From contig NC_013739.1 in the NCBI RefSeq assembly GCF_000025265.1, positions 1,240,001 through 1,304,000 of the forward strand: 64,000 bases of DNA, read 5' to 3'. This stretch comes from Conexibacter woesei DSM 14684 (GTDB lineage Bacteria; Actinomycetota; Thermoleophilia; Solirubrobacterales; Solirubrobacteraceae). The position numbers and the translations under genes were made by a program. Shown here in pieces: positions 58,082 through 64,000 of this stretch (positions are counted from its first letter, which is position 1; the number at the start of each line of letters is the position of its first letter). The notes beneath the pieces were generated by a model that saw only the letters and a list, made by a program, of their open reading frames with translations, had not been told where the DNA came from and ran no database searches.

Positions 58082-59113
58082 ATGTTCGACCCGGACCGTC
58101 CCGACTCCCCGCTGCTGCATGCGTGGCGCGACGACGTCAGTGCGCTGCTCTACGCCGTCGTCGCGGCGGACGTTCCCGACCCTGATCCCGCCGCGCTCGT
58201 CTCGGCCGGCGGCTGCCTGCGCTACCTCGGCGACGTCGTCGACGTCGCCTTCAACGGCGAGGAGGAGGCGCGCGTCGCCCTGATCGCGCGGCTGCTCGCG
58301 CTCGCCAGCGCGACCGTCGAACTGCGCTATCCCGACCTCGACCCGACCACCCCGCAGCGGCGGCTCGAACGGATGCTGCGGCGCTGGGAGCACGAGCGCC
58401 GGCGCGGCGCCGGCCGCCCGCGGCCGCGCGCGCAGGAGCTGGAGACGCGCGTCGCGATGCTCGGGAGCGCGCACGCGCCGGTCGCGCTGATCGGCGTCGA
58501 CGTCGTCGCGATGGCGATCGCCGAGCTGGTCGCCGTGCACGTCCTGGCAGGCACGACGAGCGTCGAGGAGGGGATGCGCTGCGTCGGCGAGACGGAGCCG
58601 CTCGTCGACGCCGCCGCCGCGCTGCTGTCGGCGCCGCGGGACGAGCGGGCGGCCGGCGTCTACGAGCATGCCGGCGCGACGCTCGCGCACGTCGACCACG
58701 CGGCGTGGCAGGTGGAGCAGCTCAACCGCGACAGCGGCGGCCGCGAGGACGCGCTGTGGGCGCGTGCGCTGTGGCTGGAGATCGCCGCCGCGCTCGTGTT
58801 CGGCCTCGACGCCTACGAGCGCCGCCGCGACCACGGCGAGCGCTGGCGCGAGGTGCAGGAGCTGGCGGTCGAGAAGATGACGCTCGGGCGGCTGCGCGCC
58901 GCGCCGCGCGCATACGACCTCCACGACGCGCTCGACCTCGTGCGCTCCTCCTCGCTCGCGTTCGTCGGCGCGTGGCTCGACGAGGCCAACGGCGAGTCCG
59001 ACCAGGCGACCGCGCCGCTCGTCGCCGAGCGGCTGCTCGACGGCGCCGCGCGCGCGGTCCTGGCCGCATGGGCGATCGGCCGGCGGCTCGACGAGGAGAG
59101 CGGCGCGCAGTGA
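58082..59113 (+). CDS. all-helical protein of unknown function
   Basis: A 343-residue, Ala/Glu/Arg-rich protein with no membrane segment or signal peptide. It is helical throughout; LHAWRDDVSALLYAVVAADV, YLGDVVDVAFNGEEEARVALIARLLALASATVELRYPDLD and EALVAVHVLAG-type stretches suggest helical bundles, and basic residues cluster near ERMLRRWEHERRRGAGRPRPRAQELE. A strong GGGAGG precedes the ATG. It lies between the sigma-factor fusion (96 bp upstream) and a stand-alone LuxR gene; no family is recognised. It could be an accessory regulator of that signalling cluster. Confidence 0.7.
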   Translation: MFDPDRPDSPLLHAWRDDVSALLYAVVAADVPDPDPAALVSAGGCLRYLGDVVDVAFNGEEEARVALIARLLALASATVELRYPDLDPTTPQRRLERMLRRWEHERRRGAGRPRPRAQELETRVAMLGSAHAPVALIGVDVVAMAIAELVAVHVLAGTTSVEEGMRCVGETEPLVDAAAALLSAPRDERAAGVYEHAGATLAHVDHAAWQVEQLNRDSGGREDALWARALWLEIAAALVFGLDAYERRRDHGERWREVQELAVEKMTLGRLRAAPRAYDLHDALDLVRSSSLAFVGAWLDEANGESDQATAPLVAERLLDGAARAVLAAWAIGRRLDEESGAQ

Positions 59114-59174
59114 CGGCGAGCGCCCGCACGCCTCCTACGAAGGTCGCAGACGTCTCGCGCCGGTCGGCAGGTCT

Positions 59175-59199
59175 GCGGACGGTCCGCGGCGACTATGCT
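59175..59199 (+). promoter_or_regulatory. palindrome and -10 before the LuxR gene
   Basis: The 13-bp palindrome GCGGACGGTCCGC (59175-59187) stands directly before a TATGCT -10-like hexamer (59194-59199). The GTG at 59207 follows 7 nt later. The palindrome is placed like an activator or autoregulator site; GC composition makes chance occurrence possible. Confidence 0.45.
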
Positions 59200-59206
59200 G
59201 CGGGCG

Positions 59207-59440
59207 GTGGACGGTACGAGGACAGCCCTTCCCGGCGGCAGGCTCGCGGCGCTGACCCCGCGCGAGCTGGAGGTCCTGCGGCTCGTGACGAAGGGCGACC
59301 GGACTGCCCGGATCGCCCAGCAGCTGGGGATCACCGAGCCGACCGTCAAGCGCCACCTCACCAACCTGTACCGCAGACTCGACGTGACCAACCGCGTGCA
59401 GGCGGCGACGTACTACGTGCAGCACGCGCCTGCCGGCTGA
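59207..59440 (+). CDS. stand-alone LuxR-type helix-turn-helix protein
   Basis: A 77-residue protein that is only a GerE/LuxR DNA-binding domain: LTPRELEVLRLVTKGDRTARIAQQLGITEPTVKRHLTNLYRRLDVTNRVQAATYYVQ. No receiver or ligand domain is attached, as in GerE-type regulators. I chose the GTG at 59207 since a -10 hexamer sits 7 nt before it; the ATG at 59195 overlaps that hexamer. It may act with the neighbouring sigma-factor fusion. Confidence 0.78.
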   Translation: MDGTRTALPGGRLAALTPRELEVLRLVTKGDRTARIAQQLGITEPTVKRHLTNLYRRLDVTNRVQAATYYVQHAPAG

Positions 59441-59466
59441 CGCGCCGCCACGGGCTGACGCGCCGC

Positions 59467-59928
59467 TCAGAGGTCGTCGTAGAGCCGGCGCAGCCGCGCC
59501 AGCACCGCGCTGCCGGCGTCGAGCGCGTCGCGATCGAGGTCGGCGAACGCGCCGCGCCACTTGCGCGCGTGCAGCGCCTCCTTCTCGTCGAGCACGCGGC
59601 GGCCCTCGTCGGTCAGCCGGTTGGTGACGACGCGGCGGTCGCGCTCCGAGCGCGTCCGCTCGACGAGGCCGGCGGCCGCGAGCTGGTCGAGCATCTGGGT
59701 GACGGTCGGCGGCGCCAGCTCGGCGGCGGCCGCCAGCTGGCTCGCCGGCAGCGCGCTGCCCTCCGCCCGGCCCAGCTCGCGCACGAGCCGGAACTGCGCG
59801 AAGCTCAGCCCGCCTCTGTTCTGGCCCGCATCGCGCCCGCGCAGCCGCCGCTGCGCCGCCAGCAGCTCGCTGAGCTGGTCTCTGAGCGCGTCGAGCGCCT
59901 CGTCACGTTCGCTGGGATCGCCTGCCAT
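59467..59928 (-). CDS. MarR-family transcriptional regulator
   Basis: A 153-residue MarR protein. The winged helix is LPASQLAAAAELAPPTVTQMLDQLAAAGLVERTRSERDRRVVTNRLTDEGRRVL, with the wing Asp-Arg. The start codon at 59926-59928 faces the GGDEF-EAL gene. A perfect 14-bp palindrome (59999-60012) lies 70 bp upstream and is its likely operator, controlling both divergent directions. The effector is unknown. Confidence 0.88.
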   Translation of the reverse strand: MAGDPSERDEALDALRDQLSELLAAQRRLRGRDAGQNRGGLSFAQFRLVRELGRAEGSALPASQLAAAAELAPPTVTQMLDQLAAAGLVERTRSERDRRVVTNRLTDEGRRVLDEKEALHARKWRGAFADLDRDALDAGSAVLARLRRLYDDL

Positions 59929-59998
59929 GGCGGATGATCGTACGCGGCCGACGCGCCGCGACGGCGCCACTTCTACAGCTCTTCGTGCAGGATTCCGA

Positions 59999-60012
59999 TA
60001 CTCCAAGGAGTA
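59999..60012. promoter_or_regulatory. TACTCCAAGGAGTA palindrome, probable MarR operator
   Basis: Perfect 14-bp palindrome in the only AT-richer part of the region between the MarR gene and the GGDEF-EAL gene. MarR dimers bind palindromes of this size; autoregulation and control of the divergent signalling gene are the expected roles. Confidence 0.65.
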
Positions 60013-60061
60013 CCGTGAGCCGTTCCCGGCGTGTCAGGCGGGACCGATTCTCCCTATTCCC

Positions 60062-63000
60062 GTGCGCGCGCTCGTCGTCCATCGAGACCCGACCGCCGCC
60101 TCCAAGCTCGTCGCGGCCCTCCAGGTGGCCGGCAGAACGATCGAGGCGGTGACCCTGTACGACCCGAGCGCCCTGCCGGCGGCGCTCGGCGAAGGCGGCT
60201 ACCACGCCGTCGTCTTCGGCGTGGCCGATCGCGGCGACGTCGAGGCGGCGCTGCTCGCCGCCCGCGCCGCCGATGTCGCGCTCGTGCTGACCGATCCGGC
60301 GACGCACCGGCCGGCAGACCGGCGCGTCGCCTACGAGCCCGAGCCGCTGCGGCTCGCCGAGACAGTCTCGCGCGAGCGCCGCAGCGCCGAGGACCGCAGC
60401 GCCGCCCGTCGTGCCCGCCGCCTGCTCGACGCGCAGCGCACGCTCGCCGAGCGGCTCGCCGCGGAGCCCTCGCCCGAGGACCTGTTGGGCGACGCGCTCG
60501 CCGTCCTCGCGGAGATGTTCGGCGCCCACGGCGGCGTCGGGTGGGAGCCCTCGCCACGCGGCGGCGTGCGCCCGCGGCACACGCTCGGCAGCGCCGCCTC
60601 GCTCGATCGCGAGGCGGAGGCGGCCGCGACCGCCGGCGCGCACCACATCGCCCAGCGCGCCTGCGACGACCAGCGCACGGTCGTCGAGCGGACGCTGCTG
60701 GCGATCCCGCTCGTCGCGGGCTCGGCCTGCGAGGGCGTGCTGGAGCTGCGGCTGCCCGACGGCGCCCGCGCCGACGGCCAGCTGATCGCCGACGTCGCCG
60801 CGCTCGCCGGCCAGGTCGCCGTGCACCTGCGCTACCGGCGCGGCGCGGCGCTGCTCGACCTGCACGAGCGCGCGCTGGCGGCGACCAACAACGGCATCGT
60901 GATCGCCGAGCGTGACGAGGAGACCGGCGGCTGGCCGGCGACGTTCGTCAACGAGGCGTTCGAGCAGCTGACCGGCTACCGCTCCGACGAGGTCGTCGGC
61001 CGCAGCCTGGTGCTGTTGCAGGGCGAGGAGACCGACCCGGAGGCGATCGCCGAGATGGGCGCCGCGCTGCGCTCAGCCGACGAGTGCTGGGTGACGGTCC
61101 GCAACTACCGCAGAGACGGCTCGGTCTTCTGGAACGAGATCTTCCTGATGCCGGTCGCCGACGACGACGGGGTCGTCAGGCGCTACATCGGGATCCTCCA
61201 CGACGTGACCGCGCGCGTGACGGCCGCGGTCGAGCTGGCCGAGACGGAGTCGCGCTATCGGACGCTCGTCGAGACGATCCCCGCGGTCACCTACGTCGCC
61301 GAGTGGGACGAGCTGGGGACGTTGATCTACGTCAGTCCCCAGATCGAGGAGATGATGGGCTTCCCCGCGGCCGGCTGGCTTGGCGAGACGTCGCTGTGGG
61401 ACACGCAGATCCATCCCGACGACGTCGACCGTGTGATGGCCGAGACGCGCTACGCGTTCCGCCAGGAGCAGGCGTTCGACTGCGAGTACCGCCTGATCGC
61501 GGCCGACGGGCGGATCGTGTGGGTGTGGGAGCACGACACCGTGATCCGCGACGAGCACGGCAGACCGCGCCTGACGCAGGGGATCATCACCGACGTCACC
61601 GCGACGCGGATCGCCGAGGCCGCGCTGGCCGAGAGCGAGGAGCGCAGCCGCGCGGTGATCGGCGCGCTGGAGGAGGGGCTGCTGATCTACGGCGCCGACG
61701 GGCGCGTGCTCAGCTGCAACGCGGCGGCGGTGCGGATCTTCGGCGTCGACTCCGAGGAGGAGCTGCTCGGGACGGTCGTGGCGCAGGGCAGCCCGCGCGT
61801 GCGGATGACCTACGAGGACGGCAGCGAGGTCACGCGCACGAACTCGACCGCCGGACGCGCGCTGGAGACCGGGCTGCCGCAGCCGGAGAGAGTGGTCCAC
61901 TTCGAGCGCGACGACGACGGCTGGGAGCTGTGGGCGACGGTCACGAGCCACCCGCTGCTGCGCGAGGGCGAGAGCCGGCCGTACGGCGCGGTGTCTGCGT
62001 TCACGGACGTGACCGAGCGCCGCCGTGCTCAGGAGCAGATCGCCTTCCTCGCCTACCACGACAGCCTCACGAGGCTGCCGAACCGCGCGCTGCTCGACGA
62101 GCACCTGGCGCTGGCGCTGGCGCGTGCGAGGCGGGCGGGCGAGTCGGTCGCGCTGCTGTACGTCGACCTCGACGACTTCAAGGCCGTCAACGACAGCCTC
62201 GGCCACGCCGCGGGCGACGAGCTGCTGAAGCGGATCGCGGTGCGGCTGCGCGCGGTCGTGCGGTCGAGTGACCTGCTCGCGCGTCAGGGCGGCGACGAGT
62301 TCCTGATTCTGCTGACCGACCTCGACAAGGATCCGCGGCTGAGCGCCGAGGCGGCCGCCAAGCAGGTCGAGACGGCGCTGATCGAGCCGTTCCACCTGGC
62401 CGACGCGGAGTTCGAGGTGGGCGCGTCGATCGGCATCTCGATCTACCCCGACGACGCCGCCGACGCCGACACGCTGATGAGGCACGCCGACGCCGCGATG
62501 TACGAGGTCAAGCAGGCCGGGCGCGGCGGGATCGCCAGCTACGGCGGCGACTCGCGCAAGACGCTCGCGCGGCTGTCGCTGACGAGCAAGCTGCGGCGCG
62601 CGCTCCAGCGCGAGGACTTCGTCGTCCACTACCAGCCGATCGTGGCGCCGGCGACCGGCGCGCTGCACGCGTTCGAGGCGCTCGTGCGCTGGCAGGACGC
62701 CGAGCGCGGCGTCGTCGGGCCGAACGAGTTCATCCCGCTGGCGGAGGACGCGGGCCTGATCGAGGCGATCGGCGGCTGGGTCCTGAACGAGGTCTGCAGA
62801 CAGCAGCGGGCGTGGCACGACGCGGGGATGGAGAGCCACGTGCACGTCAACGTCTCGCCCCGCCAGCTGCGCCGTCCCGACTTCCCCTCGACCGTGCGCG
62901 ACGCGCTCGAGGAGCAGCGGCTGACGCCGTCGATGCTGACGCTGGAGATCACCGAGTCGGCCGCGATGCTCGACGCCGAGCGCGCGAACCCGATCGTGCG

Positions 63001-63334
63001 CGCACTGCACGACCTCGGCGTGCGGCTCGCGATCGACGACTTCGGCGCCGGGCACTCCTCGCTCGCGCGGCTGCGCGACGTGCCCGTCCAGACGCTGAAG
63101 ATCGACCAGTCGTTCCTGCGCGGCGTCCCCGACGACCGCCAGGCCGCCGCGATGATCACAGCGATCATCGAGCTCGGCACCGCGCTCGGCATGGTGACCG
63201 TCGCCGAGGGCGTCACGACCGACGCCCAGCGCCGCTTCCTCGTCGACGGCGACTGCCCGCTCGCACAGGGCTTCCACTTCGCCCGCCCGCTCACCGCCGA
63301 CGACGCGACGCGCCTGCTGCGCGAGAGCACTTGA
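60062..63334 (+). CDS. GAF-PAS-PAS-PAS-GGDEF-EAL cyclic di-GMP signalling protein
   Basis: About 1090 soluble residues. The first ~85 look like a degenerate receiver (VRALVVHRDPTAASKLVAALQ). ~140-262 is GAF-like. PAS1 (~275-385) is LOV-like but has GRSLVLLQG (residue ~314) where photosensory LOV domains have GRNCRFLQG. PAS2 and PAS3 follow. GGDEF (~660-825) has intact RQGGDEFLILL. The EAL domain keeps FEALVRWQ, HVNVSPRQL, LEITESAAM, AIDDFGAGHSS, LKIDQSFL and VAEGV. It can make or hydrolyse cyclic di-GMP. The start is uncertain: GTG at 60062 is used, and the ATG at 59927 would overlap the MarR start. Confidence 0.85.
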   Translation: MRALVVHRDPTAASKLVAALQVAGRTIEAVTLYDPSALPAALGEGGYHAVVFGVADRGDVEAALLAARAADVALVLTDPATHRPADRRVAYEPEPLRLAETVSRERRSAEDRSAARRARRLLDAQRTLAERLAAEPSPEDLLGDALAVLAEMFGAHGGVGWEPSPRGGVRPRHTLGSAASLDREAEAAATAGAHHIAQRACDDQRTVVERTLLAIPLVAGSACEGVLELRLPDGARADGQLIADVAALAGQVAVHLRYRRGAALLDLHERALAATNNGIVIAERDEETGGWPATFVNEAFEQLTGYRSDEVVGRSLVLLQGEETDPEAIAEMGAALRSADECWVTVRNYRRDGSVFWNEIFLMPVADDDGVVRRYIGILHDVTARVTAAVELAETESRYRTLVETIPAVTYVAEWDELGTLIYVSPQIEEMMGFPAAGWLGETSLWDTQIHPDDVDRVMAETRYAFRQEQAFDCEYRLIAADGRIVWVWEHDTVIRDEHGRPRLTQGIITDVTATRIAEAALAESEERSRAVIGALEEGLLIYGADGRVLSCNAAAVRIFGVDSEEELLGTVVAQGSPRVRMTYEDGSEVTRTNSTAGRALETGLPQPERVVHFERDDDGWELWATVTSHPLLREGESRPYGAVSAFTDVTERRRAQEQIAFLAYHDSLTRLPNRALLDEHLALALARARRAGESVALLYVDLDDFKAVNDSLGHAAGDELLKRIAVRLRAVVRSSDLLARQGGDEFLILLTDLDKDPRLSAEAAAKQVETALIEPFHLADAEFEVGASIGISIYPDDAADADTLMRHADAAMYEVKQAGRGGIASYGGDSRKTLARLSLTSKLRRALQREDFVVHYQPIVAPATGALHAFEALVRWQDAERGVVGPNEFIPLAEDAGLIEAIGGWVLNEVCRQQRAWHDAGMESHVHVNVSPRQLRRPDFPSTVRDALEEQRLTPSMLTLEITESAAMLDAERANPIVRALHDLGVRLAIDDFGAGHSSLARLRDVPVQTLKIDQSFLRGVPDDRQAAAMITAIIELGTALGMVTVAEGVTTDAQRRFLVDGDCPLAQGFHFARPLTADDATRLLREST

Positions 63335-63406
63335 GGTTCTCGCCCGGCGGTCGATGAATGGGCTGACGCCTGCCTCCCGGCGGGCTCTCTCATCGGAGGT
63401 TCCGTC

Positions 63407-64000
63407 GTGTCGAAGGTTCTCACTCTGCTGCGCCGCCATGCGGTGGCGTTCGCCGCGCTCTTCCTGCTGATGGGCGGCACGGCGTACGCCGTGGCCGACC
63501 AGGCGACCAGCAGCGCCGCACCGAAGGCGAAGACGCTCTATGCGTGCGTGGCGGGCGGCTACGACACGCTGAACCTGACGACGGCTGAGCGGACGTGCCC
63601 GAACGGGCAGCGCAAGATCTCCTGGAACGCCGAGGGCAAGCGCGGCGCCCGCGGACCTGCGGGCTCGGCGGGGCAGGCCGGGGCTGCCGGGGCGAGAGGC
63701 GCCGCCGGTCCTGCGGGGCCTGCCGGTCCGACTGGTCCTGCCGGTTCGAAGGGCGATGCCGGTCCGAAGGGCGAGGCCGGCGCTCGCGGTCCCCAGGGCG
63801 AGACGGGCCCCGCCGGCGCGAGAGGCGCCGACGGCGCCACCGGACCCCAGGGGCCGGACGGCAGAGCGGGACTGGCCGGTGCGACCGGAGCGACCGGGCC
63901 TGCCGGGACCTCCGAGTTCGCGCAGTTCTTCGCGCTGATGCCGCCGGACAACGCGGCCACCGTCGCGCCCGGAACGGACGTCGCGTTTCCGCAGGACGGG
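63407..64000 (+). CDS. collagen-like protein, 3' end outside the window
   Basis: 198 codons are visible. An N-terminal helix (LLRRHAVAFAALFLLMGGTAYAVA) serves as signal or anchor. A short domain with a Cys pair (LYACVAGG, RTCPNGQRK) leads into about 31 uninterrupted G-x-y triplets from residue ~77 (GKRGARGPAGSAG...). The last visible part, QFFALMPPDNAATVAPGTDVAFPQDG, resembles the trimer-forming jelly-roll head of BclA-type collagen-like proteins. The start is a GTG behind GGAGG (63396-63400). It is expected to form trimeric surface filaments. Confidence 0.82.
   Translation, partial: MSKVLTLLRRHAVAFAALFLLMGGTAYAVADQATSSAAPKAKTLYACVAGGYDTLNLTTAERTCPNGQRKISWNAEGKRGARGPAGSAGQAGAAGARGAAGPAGPAGPTGPAGSKGDAGPKGEAGARGPQGETGPAGARGADGATGPQGPDGRAGLAGATGATGPAGTSEFAQFFALMPPDNAATVAPGTDVAFPQDG

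Noticed and set aside
60015-60152. GTG at 60015 with a perfect AAGGAG spacing
   Set aside because: It opens a short Arg/Ser/Pro-rich frame out of phase with the signalling gene. The AAGGAG belongs to the palindrome TACTCCAAGGAGTA.

Overview
This 64 kb window is chromosomal DNA of a very GC-rich actinobacterium. The codon usage, the many secreted repeat proteins with Arg/Val-rich C-terminal domains, the abundance of GGDEF/EAL and LuxR/MarR/TetR/GntR regulators and the leaderless promoters suggest Solirubrobacterales (Thermoleophilia; Conexibacter-like). That assignment is inference. No insertion sequence, prophage, CRISPR array or replication origin was seen. Genes are tightly packed, and almost every operon junction is an ATGA/GTGA overlap.

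Layout. 1-4.3 kb: 3' end of an alpha/beta hydrolase gene, a DEDDh exonuclease, tRNA-Ser(UGA), tRNA-Ser(GCU), two small secreted proteins, tRNA-Arg(ACG), an Imm5-like protein and a secreted protein. 4.3-7.4 kb: ribbon-helix-helix-like protein, DUF4097 protein and a DrrA/DrrB-like ABC exporter behind three TGGCGCCA palindromes. 7.4-12 kb: a receiver-glutaredoxin-like-thioredoxin-reductase-like fusion, its probable cyclic-nucleotide-domain histidine kinase, and a diguanylate cyclase. 12-16.5 kb: LysR regulator divergent from a DapA-family aldolase, then an MMPL transporter bracketed by two related hairpins. 16.6-20.5 kb: FadR-like regulator with a GMC oxidoreductase operon, a lipoprotein and YbaK. 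20.5-26.3 kb: a complete seven-gene Mrp cation/proton antiporter operon (A-G). 26.3-33.9 kb: YtrA-like GntR with a DUF1648 protein, a GGDEF-EAL protein, a flavodoxin/SMR operon, MarR, an MFS exporter and TetR. 33.9-38.9 kb: MocR-like regulator, branched-chain aminotransferase, luciferase-like oxidoreductase and glucose-6-phosphate dehydrogenase. 38.9-43.2 kb: two iron boxes ahead of an HtaA-domain protein and an FG-GAP/HtaA fusion, then a gene interrupted by an in-frame UAG. 43.5-48.6 kb: AraC, VOC, histidine phosphatase, nucleotidyltransferase, cupin, TIM-barrel protein, a secreted protein and a Gdx-type guanidinium exporter under a guanidine-III riboswitch. 48.8-54.7 kb: a NarL-type two-component pair, methyltransferase, MFS-MarR operon and universal stress protein. 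54.8-64 kb: surface protein, a sigma factor fused to a ZAS motif and membrane segment, an unknown helical protein, LuxR, MarR, a large GAF-PAS-GGDEF-EAL protein and a collagen-like protein cut by the window end.

Window-wide themes are regulation and envelope functions. The most interesting signals are: the iron-box/HtaA pair; one operator shared by a TetR gene and a flavodoxin-SMR operon 3 kb away; the sigma/anti-sigma/membrane fusion; the cysteine-less redox receiver fusion paired with a cyclic-nucleotide-domain kinase; the gene whose coding signal continues past an in-frame UAG; and a recurrent arrangement in which the -10 hexamer sits 6-10 nt before the start codon.
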